The notes: a model not told the origin generated them from the letters alone. A stretch of DNA of 39,728 nucleotides from an uncultured Collinsella sp. (GCA_900551815.1 URXE01000012.1:1-39728); one strand, 5' to 3'. Counted from the first letter of the stretch, positions 30,876 through 39,038 are shown. Made by a program: numbers and translations.

Positions 30876-31724
30876 ATGAGCAAAGCTGATCAACAGTTTG
30901 TATCCATGTGCCGCGATATCTTGGACCATGGCACCACGACCGAGGGCCAAAAGGTACGCCCGGTGTGGGAGGACGGCACCCCTGCCTATACCATTAAAAA
31001 CTTTGGCGTTACGGCGCGCTATGACCTGCGCGAGGAGTTCCCCGCGCTTACGCTGCGTCGTACGGCGCTCAAGTCCGCTATGGATGAGATCCTATGGATC
31101 TATCAAAAGAAGTCCAATAATGTGCATGACCTCAACAGCCATATTTGGGATGAGTGGGCCGACGAGACCGGCTCTATCGGCAAGGCCTACGGGTATCAGA
31201 TTGGGCAGAAGAGCCATTATCCCGAGGGTGACTTTGACCAGATGGACCGCGTGCTGTACGATCTTAAGCACACGCCGTACAGCCGTCGTATTATGACGAA
31301 CACGTACGTGTTCAGCGATCTGTCCGAGATGCATCTGTATCCGTGCGCCTACAGCGTGACCTATAACGTCACGCAGCGTCCTCAGGACGACAAGCCGACG
31401 CTTAACATGATTCTCAACCAGCGTAGCCAGGACATTTTGGCCGCGAACAACTGGAATGTGTGCCAGTACGCCATTTTGCTGATGATGGTCGCGCAGTCGG
31501 TCGATATGATTCCCGGTGAGCTGCTGCATGTGATTGCCGATGCCCACATTTACGACCGTCATGTCGATATCGTCCGCGAGCTTATCGAGCGTCCGCAGTT
31601 TGCGGCTCCCAAGGTAACGCTCAACCCCGATGTGCATGATTTCTACGCGTTTACGACCGATGATCTGATCGTCGAGGGCTATGAGCACGGCCCGCAGGTC
31701 AAGAACATCCCCATTGCGGTGTAG
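30876..31724 (+). CDS. thyA: Thymidylate synthase ThyA (Bacillus subtilis ThyA-like type)
   Basis: ThyA methylates dUMP to dTMP with methylene-tetrahydrofolate, producing dihydrofolate. The 282-residue protein keeps the fold and key blocks: LKSAMDEILWIYQKKSNNVHDLN, IWDEWADETGSIGKAYGYQ, SRRIM, NQRSQDILAANNWNVCQYA and HIYDRHVD. The catalytic Cys157 sits in LYPCAY rather than the usual PPCH; Bacillus subtilis ThyA has a similar PCVY, so this is the same divergent branch and likely active. ATG 30876 has AGGAGGGT upstream; the frame is open to 30783 but that N-terminus is not family-like. folA follows directly to recycle the dihydrofolate. Confidence 0.93.
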   Translation: MSKADQQFVSMCRDILDHGTTTEGQKVRPVWEDGTPAYTIKNFGVTARYDLREEFPALTLRRTALKSAMDEILWIYQKKSNNVHDLNSHIWDEWADETGSIGKAYGYQIGQKSHYPEGDFDQMDRVLYDLKHTPYSRRIMTNTYVFSDLSEMHLYPCAYSVTYNVTQRPQDDKPTLNMILNQRSQDILAANNWNVCQYAILLMMVAQSVDMIPGELLHVIADAHIYDRHVDIVRELIERPQFAAPKVTLNPDVHDFYAFTTDDLIVEGYEHGPQVKNIPIAV

Positions 31725-31733
31725 GTGACGCGC

Positions 31734-32252
31734 ATGACGTGTAAGCTTTCTGCCATTGTTGCCGTGTGCGATGACTGGGGCATTGGGTGCGAGGGTGACA
31801 TGGTCGTGTCTAACCGAGCCGACATGCGCCATTTTGTGGCGTGCACCAAAGGCTGTCCGGTCATTATGGGACGCAAGACGTTGCTGAGTTTTCCCGGCGG
31901 GCGTCCGCTTAAGAACCGTCGCAATATCGTGCTCTCCCGCGACGAGAGCTTTGCTGTCGAGGGCGTCGACGTGGTGCATAGCGTTGACGAGGCCTTGGCC
32001 GCCGTGGCCGATGAACCCGTTGCCTGGGTGATCGGTGGTGGCGATGTCTATCGACAGTTTTTGCCGTATTGCGTCGAGGCCGAGGTTACGCATAACCATT
32101 GCGTGCATGACGTGGATACGTACTTTCCCGATCTGGATGCCGATCCCGCTTGGGAGATTGCGCGGGCCAGCGAATCGGCGGTTGTCGCTGCCGGAGAGGG
32201 CGATGAGGGCCTCAAATATGAGTTCGTGACGTATCGTCGCGTTGATGCGTAA
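31734..32252 (+). CDS. folA: Dihydrofolate reductase
   Basis: DHFR regenerates tetrahydrofolate with NADPH after thymidylate synthesis. The 172-residue protein has the usual order: LSAIVAVCDDWGIGCEGDM, the substrate-binding Asp in RADMRHF, the NADPH motifs PVIMGRKTLLSFPGGRPLKNRRNIVLSRD and WVIGGGDVYRQFLPY, and the DTYFPDLD end. The usual L-P-W of the first loop is replaced (MVVSN), a divergence that could affect antifolate binding. The ATG at 31734 is preferred over the GTG at 31725, since TAGGTGA overlaps the latter. It is cotranscribed with thyA. Confidence 0.93.
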   Translation: MTCKLSAIVAVCDDWGIGCEGDMVVSNRADMRHFVACTKGCPVIMGRKTLLSFPGGRPLKNRRNIVLSRDESFAVEGVDVVHSVDEALAAVADEPVAWVIGGGDVYRQFLPYCVEAEVTHNHCVHDVDTYFPDLDADPAWEIARASESAVVAAGEGDEGLKYEFVTYRRVDA

Positions 32253-32282
32253 ACCCGATTATCGCTTCGGTATTATCGGGTT
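32252..32282 (+). other. Hairpin after folA
   Basis: AACCCGAT (32252-32259) and ATCGGGTT (32275-32282) form a perfect 8-bp stem at the folA stop, with a 15-nt loop. No T tract follows, so termination is doubtful; it may mark the 3' end of the thyA-folA message. Confidence 0.4.
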
Positions 32283-32361
32283 GGAATGAGTGGCGGGGCG
32301 GCGCATGGCGTTGCCCCGATATTTGTATAGGTGCTGTAAAGAAGGGTGCGGGCTGGCTGCT

Positions 32362-33276
32362 ATGACTGATGCCGTTGAGGTGCTGCGAATTGATTCGCTC
32401 GAGGACGAGCGGCTCGATGCCTACGTGCGACTGACCGAGCGCGAGCTTCGCTGCGTGCTGGAGCCGCAAAAGGGCATCTTTATCGCCGAGAGTGCCAAGG
32501 TCATCGAGCGCGCGGTGCGCGCCGGATACGAGCCGGTGAGCTTTCTTTTGGGCGAACGCTGGCTCGACCAGATGATGCCGCTGTTTGAGCGCCTGGCGGT
32601 ACGCGAAGGTGCGGGCCCGGTTCCCGTGTTCGTGGCCTCGATGGAGCTTATGGAGCAGCTGACGGGCTTTAACGTGACGCGCGGTGCGCTCGCGGCGTTC
32701 CGTCGCCCGCGTCAGATTCCGGTAGCCGAGTTCTTGGGTGGCGTCGTCGAGGCGGCGGGGGAGCGCCCGGTGCGCGTGTGCGTGCTCGAGGGCATTGTCG
32801 ACCACACCAACGTCGGCGCGATTTTCCGCTCGGCGGCTGCGCTCAATGTCGACGGTATTTTGGTCAGTCCGACGTGCTGCGATCCGCTGTACCGTCGCTC
32901 GGCCCGCGTGAGCATGGGCACGGTGTTCCAGGTGCCCTGGACACGCATTGGCAGCGAGGCGCGCGTATGGCCGCATGATGGGCTGGCGGCGCTGCACGAT
33001 GCCGGCTTTTCGTGTGCCGCGATGGCGTTGACGGATGATTCGGTGTCGTTGGACGATCCCGCGCTGCAGGAGATTGACCGCCTGGCAATCTTTATGGGCA
33101 CCGAGGGTGCTGGCTTAGGCGCCAAGACCATTGCTGGCTGCGACCGAGCCGTGCGCATTCCGATGGCGCACGGGGTCGATTCGCTTAACGTGGCCGCGGC
33201 AAGTGCTGTCGCCTTTTGGCAGCTGTGCCCGCATGTGAGCAACGAGTACCACTACCAGCCGGGGCTGTATCACTAA
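32362..33276 (+). CDS. SpoU/TrmH-family RNA 2'-O-methyltransferase
   Basis: The 304-residue protein has an N-terminal substrate-binding region (about 1-110) and a C-terminal SPOUT domain with the three SpoU motifs: NVGAIFRSAAALNVDG from residue 150, IFMGTEGAGLG, and IPMAHGVDSLNVAAASAVAFW. These bind SAM in a deep trefoil knot and methylate ribose 2'-OH of rRNA or tRNA; the exact target cannot be told. The frame stays open upstream to 32290. ATG 32362 gives the more family-like N-terminus, although its Shine-Dalgarno is weak (GAAGGGTG lies 14 nt away), so the start is uncertain. No close operon partner is apparent. Confidence 0.85.
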   Translation: MTDAVEVLRIDSLEDERLDAYVRLTERELRCVLEPQKGIFIAESAKVIERAVRAGYEPVSFLLGERWLDQMMPLFERLAVREGAGPVPVFVASMELMEQLTGFNVTRGALAAFRRPRQIPVAEFLGGVVEAAGERPVRVCVLEGIVDHTNVGAIFRSAAALNVDGILVSPTCCDPLYRRSARVSMGTVFQVPWTRIGSEARVWPHDGLAALHDAGFSCAAMALTDDSVSLDDPALQEIDRLAIFMGTEGAGLGAKTIAGCDRAVRIPMAHGVDSLNVAAASAVAFWQLCPHVSNEYHYQPGLYH

Positions 33277-33330
33277 ACAGATATTTCGCACCGGGCTGTG
33301 GTTCGGGGCGTTTCGGCCGACGCTGGTCGG

Positions 33331-33339
33331 TGCTAAGCT
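33331..33339 (+). promoter_or_regulatory. Candidate promoter (extended -10) of the MATE gene
   Basis: TGCTAAGCT fits TGn plus a -10 hexamer in the 125-nt gap before the transporter, with TTTCGG 17 bp upstream as a weak -35. CCGAC/GTCGG (near 33318-33330) makes a small hairpin within the spacer. Confidence 0.35.
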
Positions 33340-33401
33340 GGTGTCGGCTTTGGTCTTAAATTGCCGTTTTGTTGTATGACGTACGCTAGTGGGGAGGGCG
33401 T

Positions 33402-34751
33402 GTGGCTAAGAAATCTACGGCTATCGATGTAACGCAGGGTGTCATTTGGCAGCAGCTGCTGTCGCTGTGCGTTCCCATCTTCTTTAGTTCGTTCTTTCAG
33501 CAGGCATACACGCTTATCGGTACCTATATCGTCGGTCAGTTTGGCGGCAAGCTCGCGCTGGGTGGCATTCAGGCCACGATGGTGCTCACCGAGCTCTGCA
33601 TTGGCTTTTGCGTTGGCGTCGGTGCCGGCTGCGCGGTCATTACGGGCCAGTTTTTTGGCCAGCACGATGACGAGCGCCTGAGCCGATCGGTCCATACGGC
33701 CATGACGCTCGCGCTGGTGGGCGGAATCGTTTTCTCGATTCTTGGCATAGTGTTCGTTGAGCCCATGCTGGTGCTTATGAATACACCGCATGAACTATTG
33801 GCCGAGGGCGTGGCCTATGCCCGTTGCTATTTTGCCGCCATGGTTGCGGCGCTGCTGCTCAATATGGGAACGGCATTGCTGCGCGCCGTGGGCGACACGC
33901 GCGGGCCCGCTGTGATCATCGCTTCCGGCTGCCTTGTTAATGCGGTGCTGGATGTCATCTTCGTTGCCGTACTTCATATGGAGGCTCTGGGCTGCGGCAT
34001 CGCGGTGGCGCTGACCATTTGCTCCAATGCCACGATGATCGTGATTCGTATGATGCACGCACCGGGTGCGTGGCGGCTTTCACTGTCCAAACTCGGCATT
34101 GATCCTGGTATTTGTAAGAGCATGATTTCGTGTGGTCTGCCGCTTGGCTTTCAGTCTGCTGCGTATTCGATTTCCAACGTTTTGATTCAGGTGTCGGTCA
34201 ACTCGTTTGGTGCCGATGTCACCACGGCTTGGGGTCTTTCGGGCCGCCTGGATGGCATTGTCTGGATGGTTACCGAGGCGCTTGGCGTGTCGATTACCAC
34301 GTTCTCGGCACAGAACTTTGGCGCGCGCAACTACGAGCGCATGCGAAAGGGCTACCATACGTCGCTCGTGCTGTCGTTTATGCTCATTGGTGGCCTGTCT
34401 GCCGTGCTGCTGGTGTTCTCGGGTCCGTTGTCGCGCCTGTTTGTCGACGATGCTTCGATTTCGGCGTACACCACGACCATCCTCCATTTCATTGCGCCGT
34501 TCTATGCGATTTTCTCGATTATCGAGAACGCCTCGGGTTCCATCCGCGGCGCCGGCGTGAGCTTGCAGCCCATGCTGCTCACGATTTTTGGCACCGTCGT
34601 GCTCAGGGTGATCTGGGTGTTTGCGATTATGCCGTTCGATCCGTCGCTTGAGCACCTGCTGCTGGTCTACCCCGTAACCTGGCTCATCACCGCCATAATG
34701 TTCACCATCTACCACCACAGCGGCAACTGGCTAGGCCGCGCCACCGCCTAG
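33402..34751 (+). CDS. MATE-family efflux transporter
   Basis: This 449-residue polytopic membrane protein has about 12 hydrophobic segments in two homologous halves. MATE features include the start QGVIWQQLLSLCVPIFFSSFFQQAYTLI, the GTALLRAVGDTRGPA block and its counterpart GSIRGAGVSLQPM in the second half. Family members export cationic drugs or metabolites by H+ or Na+ antiport; the substrate is unknown. The start is GTG with GGGGAGGG upstream. Its stop codon lies inside a perfect 30-bp palindrome shared with the convergent cobO gene. Confidence 0.9.
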   Translation: MAKKSTAIDVTQGVIWQQLLSLCVPIFFSSFFQQAYTLIGTYIVGQFGGKLALGGIQATMVLTELCIGFCVGVGAGCAVITGQFFGQHDDERLSRSVHTAMTLALVGGIVFSILGIVFVEPMLVLMNTPHELLAEGVAYARCYFAAMVAALLLNMGTALLRAVGDTRGPAVIIASGCLVNAVLDVIFVAVLHMEALGCGIAVALTICSNATMIVIRMMHAPGAWRLSLSKLGIDPGICKSMISCGLPLGFQSAAYSISNVLIQVSVNSFGADVTTAWGLSGRLDGIVWMVTEALGVSITTFSAQNFGARNYERMRKGYHTSLVLSFMLIGGLSAVLLVFSGPLSRLFVDDASISAYTTTILHFIAPFYAIFSIIENASGSIRGAGVSLQPMLLTIFGTVVLRVIWVFAIMPFDPSLEHLLLVYPVTWLITAIMFTIYHHSGNWLGRATA

Positions 34752-34777
34752 TCATTGGGGACGTCCCCAATGACTAG
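34748..34777. terminator. 30-bp perfect palindrome carrying the stops of two convergent genes
   Basis: Two 15-base arms, CTAGTCATTGGGGAC and GTCCCCAATGACTAG, abut without a loop, so the RNA of either strand folds into a tight hairpin. TAG at 34749-34751 ends the MATE gene, and the minus-strand TAG (34776-34774) ends cobO. It probably acts as a 3'-end structure for both transcripts, though T tracts are absent. Confidence 0.75.
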
Positions 34778-35259
34778 TATTCGATGCCTTGGCGGGCTAG
34801 GAGGCCTTCGTCGAAGTAGTGTTTGATGGGGCGCATTTCGGTGACCAGGTCGGCAAGATCGGCCAGTGGCAGCAGCCCGCGGCCGGTGAGCACGAGCTCC
34901 GTGGTGGTTGGTTTCATCGCGATCAACGCTTCGACATCTTCGCGCGTCACAAAGCCCCGTCGCATGGCTTCCCCCAGCTCATCCAAGATCAGCACGTCGA
35001 CCTGTGAAATCTGCTCGCGTGCGAGCTCCATGATTTGTGCGGCACAGGCTTCGGGTGTGTCGCGGTCGGCTTGTACGATGCGTAGCCCCAATCGAGGCGC
35101 TGCGTCGTGTTCGGCGCAGTGCAGCTTCTTGGCAAACTGAAGCATGAGCACGTTAAGTCCATAGCCCGTGGCGCGCAGCGCGAGGCCCAGCGCAGCCGTT
35201 GTCTTGCCCTTGCCATCTCCCGTATAGATTTGAACCTTGCCGACTTCCAGTGATGCCAT
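34774..35259 (-). CDS. cobO: ATP:corrinoid adenosyltransferase (CobO/BtuR type)
   Basis: The enzyme transfers the 5'-deoxyadenosyl group of ATP to cob(I)alamin, making the coenzyme form of vitamin B12. The 161-residue protein has a P-loop IYTGDGKGKTTAA (G14-T21), the LILDELGEAMRRGF Walker-B-like block, ELVLTGRG and the ending YFDEGLLARQGIEY. It is shorter than many CobO proteins, mainly at the N-terminus. AAAGGA precedes the ATG. No other cobalamin genes are nearby, so it may serve salvage of imported corrinoids (inference). Confidence 0.92.
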   Translation of the reverse strand: MASLEVGKVQIYTGDGKGKTTAALGLALRATGYGLNVLMLQFAKKLHCAEHDAAPRLGLRIVQADRDTPEACAAQIMELAREQISQVDVLILDELGEAMRRGFVTREDVEALIAMKPTTTELVLTGRGLLPLADLADLVTEMRPIKHYFDEGLLARQGIEY

Positions 35260-35351
35260 CTCTGTCCTTTCGTGCCCGGCGTCGGTTTATCGCCGTCCGG
35301 GTTGGGTATTCTAGAAAACATTATCAACCCCAGTAGATGGAGTTCAAGCAG

Positions 35352-37244
35352 ATGGAGATGGATGACAACAAACGTAGAAGGAATATGATCCTCTACGTGC
35401 TCATCGCCTTCGTCGTCTACCTCGTGCTCTCGACCGTTCTGTTCCCCAACATCGGTCACACGCAGCAGATTACGAAGACCGATTACTCGACGTTTGTCAA
35501 AGCGCTCGATAAGAAGAGTGTCGACAAGGTCGAGTACAACACGGACGATTACACGATTTATTACACCAAGAAGGGCGAGGACGAGAACATCGCCTATAAG
35601 ACGACCGGTGTGCCGAATGACGCGGGCTTTACCGATCGCGTGCTTGAGTCCGGTGCTTCGCTGGAGTCGGTCGTTCCCGATAAGAACTCGGGTCTGATGA
35701 CCTACTACCTGCTCACCCTCATTCTTCCCATGGCGATTTTCTTCCTGATCGGCTGGTGGCTCAACCGCCGCATGAAGAAGGCTATGGGCGATGACGGTCC
35801 GTCGATGAACTTTGGCGGCGGTGGTTTTGGCGGCGGTGGACTGGGCAAGTCCGGCGCGCGTGTGATCGCCTCCAAGGACGTGGGCGTGACCTTTAAGGAT
35901 GTCGCCGGCCAGGAAGAGGCCAAGGAGTCCCTCAAGGAGGTCGTCGACTTTCTGGAGAAGCCGCAGCGCTACGAGGAGATCGGCGCCAAGCTGCCGCGTG
36001 GTGCTCTTCTTGTCGGCCCTCCGGGTACCGGTAAGACCCTGCTTGCCAAGGCTGTTGCCGGCGAGGCGGGCGTGCCGTTCTTTAGCATTTCGGGCTCTGA
36101 GTTCGTCGAGATGTTCGTCGGCCGCGGTGCCGCCAAGGTTCGTGACCTGTTTAAGCAGGCCAAGGAAAAGGCCCCGTGTATCGTCTTTATCGATGAGATC
36201 GATACCATCGGCAAGAAGCGCGATGGCGGTGGCTTTAGTGGCAACGACGAGCGCGAGCAGACGCTCAACCAGCTGCTGACCGAGATGGACGGCTTCGATA
36301 ACCACAAGGGTATCGTCGTTCTCGCTGCTACCAACCGCCCTGACAGCCTTGACCCGGCCCTGCTGCGCCCCGGTCGTTTTGACCGCCGCATTCCCGTTGA
36401 GCTGCCCGACCTGACCGGCCGTAAGAACATTCTCGAGTTGCATGCCAAGAGCGTGAAGACGCAGCCGCCGATTGACCTGACCGCGATTGCCCGCGCCACG
36501 CCCGGTGCCTCGGGCGCCGACCTGGCTAATATTATCAACGAGGGCGCCCTGCGTGCCGTCCGTGAGGGCCGCAAGCGCGCTACGCAGGACGATTTTGAGG
36601 AGTCGGTGGAGGTCGTCATCGCCGGCCAGCAGCGTAAGTCCACGGTGCTGTCCGACCACGAGAAGCAGGTCGTTTCTTACCACGAGATCGGTCATGCCAT
36701 TGTTGCTGCCCGCCAGAAGGGTTCTGCGCCGGTCACGAAGATCACCATCGTGCCGCGCACGAGCGGTGCTCTGGGATACACCATGCAGGTCGAGGAGGAT
36801 GAGCGCTTCCTGACCACACGCCAGGAGGTCCTGGATAAGCTCGCCGTCTATTGCGGCGGACGTGCCGCCGAGGAGCTCATCTTTGGTGAGACGACGACCG
36901 GCGCCGCCAACGATATCGAGCAGGCCACCAAGCTCGCCCGTAACATGGTGACGCGCTTTGGCATGTCCGATGAGTTTGGCATGATGGCGCTCGGTACCGT
37001 TCAGAATGCGTACCTCAACCAGGACACGTCGCTCACCTGCGCCCCCGGTACGGCCGAGCGCGTGGACGCGATTGTCGCCAAGCTGATCGAGGATGCGCAC
37101 GACCGCGCTCTGCAGATCCTGAAGGAGAACAAGTTTAAGCTCCACGAGCTGGCTCGTTATCTGTACAAGAAGGAGACGATCACGGGCGAGGAGTTTATGA
37201 ATCTCCTCACGCGCGAAAATCCGCTGATGCCAAAGCAGCAGTAA
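35352..37244 (+). CDS. ftsH: ATP-dependent zinc metalloprotease FtsH
   Basis: FtsH is a membrane-anchored AAA+ protease that degrades misfolded membrane and regulatory proteins. With the ATG at 35352 it has 630 residues: a first membrane segment (about 11-31), an extracytoplasmic domain (about 32-115) and a second membrane segment (about 116-138). A Gly-rich linker leads to the AAA domain (Walker A GPPGTGKT from 222, Walker B VFIDEID, second region of homology with RPGRFDRR). The protease domain has zinc-binding HEIGH at 444-448. GGAG at 35339-35342 is 9 nt from this ATG; the in-frame ATG at 35337 lacks a ribosome site. A weak TATTCT -10 lies at 35307-35312. A strong terminator follows. Confidence 0.96.
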   Translation: MEMDDNKRRRNMILYVLIAFVVYLVLSTVLFPNIGHTQQITKTDYSTFVKALDKKSVDKVEYNTDDYTIYYTKKGEDENIAYKTTGVPNDAGFTDRVLESGASLESVVPDKNSGLMTYYLLTLILPMAIFFLIGWWLNRRMKKAMGDDGPSMNFGGGGFGGGGLGKSGARVIASKDVGVTFKDVAGQEEAKESLKEVVDFLEKPQRYEEIGAKLPRGALLVGPPGTGKTLLAKAVAGEAGVPFFSISGSEFVEMFVGRGAAKVRDLFKQAKEKAPCIVFIDEIDTIGKKRDGGGFSGNDEREQTLNQLLTEMDGFDNHKGIVVLAATNRPDSLDPALLRPGRFDRRIPVELPDLTGRKNILELHAKSVKTQPPIDLTAIARATPGASGADLANIINEGALRAVREGRKRATQDDFEESVEVVIAGQQRKSTVLSDHEKQVVSYHEIGHAIVAARQKGSAPVTKITIVPRTSGALGYTMQVEEDERFLTTRQEVLDKLAVYCGGRAAEELIFGETTTGAANDIEQATKLARNMVTRFGMSDEFGMMALGTVQNAYLNQDTSLTCAPGTAERVDAIVAKLIEDAHDRALQILKENKFKLHELARYLYKKETITGEEFMNLLTRENPLMPKQQ

Positions 37245-37263
37245 GGCTGGTTGCACATTGTTG

Positions 37264-37302
37264 AACGCCCCATTTGAGTCTCTATCTCAAATGGGGCGTT
37301 TT
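37264..37302 (+). terminator. Terminator of ftsH
   Basis: AACGCCCCATTTGAG and CTCAAATGGGGCGTT form a perfect 15-bp stem with a 7-nt loop and end in TTTT, 19 nt after the ftsH stop. The DUF523 gene starts only 18 nt later, so that gene depends on read-through or on a promoter not recognised here. Confidence 0.9.
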
Positions 37303-37319
37303 ACGTGGGAGGGATATGT

Positions 37320-37775
37320 ATGAAGATCGTGGTGAGCGCCTGCTTGATGGGCGAGAGCTGCAAGTATAACGGGCTCGATAACTACCATCGCGAGCTGGTC
37401 GAAGCGTGCGAACGCACAGGGACCGAGGTGCTCCTCGTATGCCCCGAGGTTTTTGGCGGTCTTCCGACGCCGCGCAAGCCGTCAGAGATTGTGAACGGCG
37501 AGGTCCGTACCTGCGGGGGCATCTCGTTTGATCGCGAGTTTCGCCTGGGTGCCCAACGTGCGCTCGATATGTGTGAGCAGGCAGACGGGCCGGAAGAAAT
37601 AGCCGCGTGCATCTTGCAAGACCGCAGCCCCTCGTGTGGCGTAGGCCGCATCTACGACGGAACGTTCAGCGGCACCCTCACAGCGGGCAACGGTGTTTTC
37701 GTCGACCTGCTCCTGCGCCACGGCTACCGTGTCATTCCGGCAAGCGAGTTCGACCCCAGCATGCTGGAGCAATAA
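37320..37775 (+). CDS. DUF523 family protein
   Basis: The 151-residue product belongs to DUF523 (YbbK-like), a family without an established function here. Its cysteine pattern is conserved: SACLMGESCKYNG with C8 and C14, PEVFGGLPTPR with C41 just before, and the ILQDRSPSCG motif with C106. These look like a metal or Fe-S site. Some relatives carry an extra DUF1722 domain; this one does not. GGGAGGG lies before the ATG at 37320. It sits between the ftsH terminator and a convergent terminator, so it is probably a single-gene unit. Confidence 0.88.
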   Translation: MKIVVSACLMGESCKYNGLDNYHRELVEACERTGTEVLLVCPEVFGGLPTPRKPSEIVNGEVRTCGGISFDREFRLGAQRALDMCEQADGPEEIAACILQDRSPSCGVGRIYDGTFSGTLTAGNGVFVDLLLRHGYRVIPASEFDPSMLEQ

Positions 37776-37816
37776 AAAACCACCACAAAGGTGCCTGTCC
37801 CCTTTGTGGTGGTTTT
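37776..37816. terminator. Bidirectional terminator between DUF523 and the dehydrogenase gene
   Basis: AAAACCACCACAAAGG and CCTTTGTGGTGGTTTT form a perfect 16-bp stem with a 9-nt loop (TGCCTGTCC). It starts right after the DUF523 stop and ends 9 nt before the 3' end of the minus-strand gene. The A and T ends give a T tract on both strands. Confidence 0.9.
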
Positions 37817-37825
37817 GGGTTAGAG

Positions 37826-38908
37826 CTAGAGGGTGTGGCCGTAGGCGTCGGCGGCCTTGATGGCGGCGGCGAACTTTTCGTCGGTGAAGGGCTCGGGGTT
37901 GCCCTGCTTCCACTCGTTGGTGGCGTGGGCATACTCACACAGCGCCGGGATGTCGGCCTCGGTAAGGCCGACCTGCTCAAGCGTCACGGGCAGCCCCATC
38001 TGCTTGTTAAAGGCAGCGTAGTGCTTAAGGTTCTCGGTGTCGCCCGTGTAGGCGAACAACACGAGCACGCCCAGGCTCACGACCTCGCCGTGCAGGTGGG
38101 TGCCCTCACGCGGTATGCTGCAGGTGGCGTTGTAGAACGCGTGCGCCACGCTCGAGTTGTAGTAGTAATCGTTCTGGTTGGTCAGGTTCGAGACATAGCC
38201 CGTATTGACCACGATATCGAGTGCGATTTGCTTGACGGCCTCGCTCGACAGGTCCTGGCGCACGTCCTCAAGACCCTGGACGCCATAGGTAAACAGCGGC
38301 TCGGAGCAGGTGTGGGCGAGTGCCAGGCCAAGACCGGCGGTGTGCTCCAAATTACCGGCGCTCGTGGCGTACTCGACCTCGGGCTGCTTAGACAGGGCAT
38401 CGCCCACGCCGGCCCAGAAGTACTCCGCCGGTGCCTCGGCGATGATCTTGGGGTTGATGAAGATGTGCGCCGGTCGGTTGGGGTACGAATAGCCCTCGAG
38501 CGAGCCGTCGTCGTTATATACGACGGCAATGGCTGTCGCGGCCGAGCAGTTGGAGCAGATCGTCGGCACGGTAAAGACGATCTTCTTGAGCTCGATAGCA
38601 GCCGTCTTGACGGTATCGAGCGCCTTGCCGCCGCCGCATGCGATAAGCACGTCAGCTTCCTGGCAGGCAGGGGAATTCACGACCTTGGCGATATTGGCAC
38701 GCGTACTGTTGGTGCCGTAGACGCGCGTCTCGAGAATTTCGACGTCGGTACCCGCCAGCGCAGCTTCGATACCGGGAAGTGCTGCGGCCAGTGCCCGCTT
38801 GCCACCGATGATCGCGACCTTCTTCGCGCCGTACTCTGCCAGCGCGCCGGGCAGCTCGTCAAAGCAATCCTCGCCAACGGTGTAGTCGCTCATTCCAATC
38901 GTGCGCAT
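37826..38908 (-). CDS. Glycerol dehydrogenase-like, metal-dependent alcohol dehydrogenase
   Basis: This 360-residue protein belongs to the iron-containing/type III alcohol dehydrogenase superfamily, nearest in pattern to GldA-type glycerol dehydrogenases. The NAD-binding GGGKALD is at 92-98, followed by TVPTICSNCSAATA. The metal ligands are likely D170 (GVGDALSK), H256 (SVAHAFYN) and H273 (THLHGEVVSLG). GldA-like enzymes oxidise glycerol to dihydroxyacetone with NAD+; other hydroxy substrates are possible, so the substrate is not certain. The gene is divergent from the ileS leader and has no dihydroxyacetone kinase next to it. A possible promoter (TTGGAG, 18 bp, TTTATC on the minus strand) is weak. 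Confidence 0.85.
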   Translation of the reverse strand: MRTIGMSDYTVGEDCFDELPGALAEYGAKKVAIIGGKRALAAALPGIEAALAGTDVEILETRVYGTNSTRANIAKVVNSPACQEADVLIACGGGKALDTVKTAAIELKKIVFTVPTICSNCSAATAIAVVYNDDGSLEGYSYPNRPAHIFINPKIIAEAPAEYFWAGVGDALSKQPEVEYATSAGNLEHTAGLGLALAHTCSEPLFTYGVQGLEDVRQDLSSEAVKQIALDIVVNTGYVSNLTNQNDYYYNSSVAHAFYNATCSIPREGTHLHGEVVSLGVLVLFAYTGDTENLKHYAAFNKQMGLPVTLEQVGLTEADIPALCEYAHATNEWKQGNPEPFTDEKFAAAIKAADAYGHTL

Positions 38909-39029
38909 AGCAACCTTCTTTCGTTCGATAAAGTGCTTTCAGGTATTTTGCTCCAAGAGAAGGTCCACAGCCGCGAGAAATTTCGAACGTATAAAACCAG
39001 TGTTGAGGGTTTTTCGCCGGCGCGGAACG

Positions 39030-39038
39030 TGCTAGCAT
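39030..39038 (+). promoter_or_regulatory. Candidate promoter (extended -10) of the ileS leader
   Basis: TGCTAGCAT fits TGn plus a -10 hexamer, with a start expected near 39045, just before stem I of the T-box. A T-rich TTTTTC 17 bp upstream of the hexamer is a weak -35. The rest of 38909-39029 shows no further signal on the plus strand. Confidence 0.5.

Noticed and set aside
32252..32282. A terminator for thyA-folA at the folA stop
   Set aside because: The stem is present but the loop is long and no T tract follows, so I list it only as a hairpin.
34989..37256. A 755-codon minus-strand frame opposite ftsH
   Set aside because: It covers the complete and well-supported ftsH gene; the translation is low in recognisable motifs and is a shadow of codon bias. 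The last part overlaps cobO in another frame.
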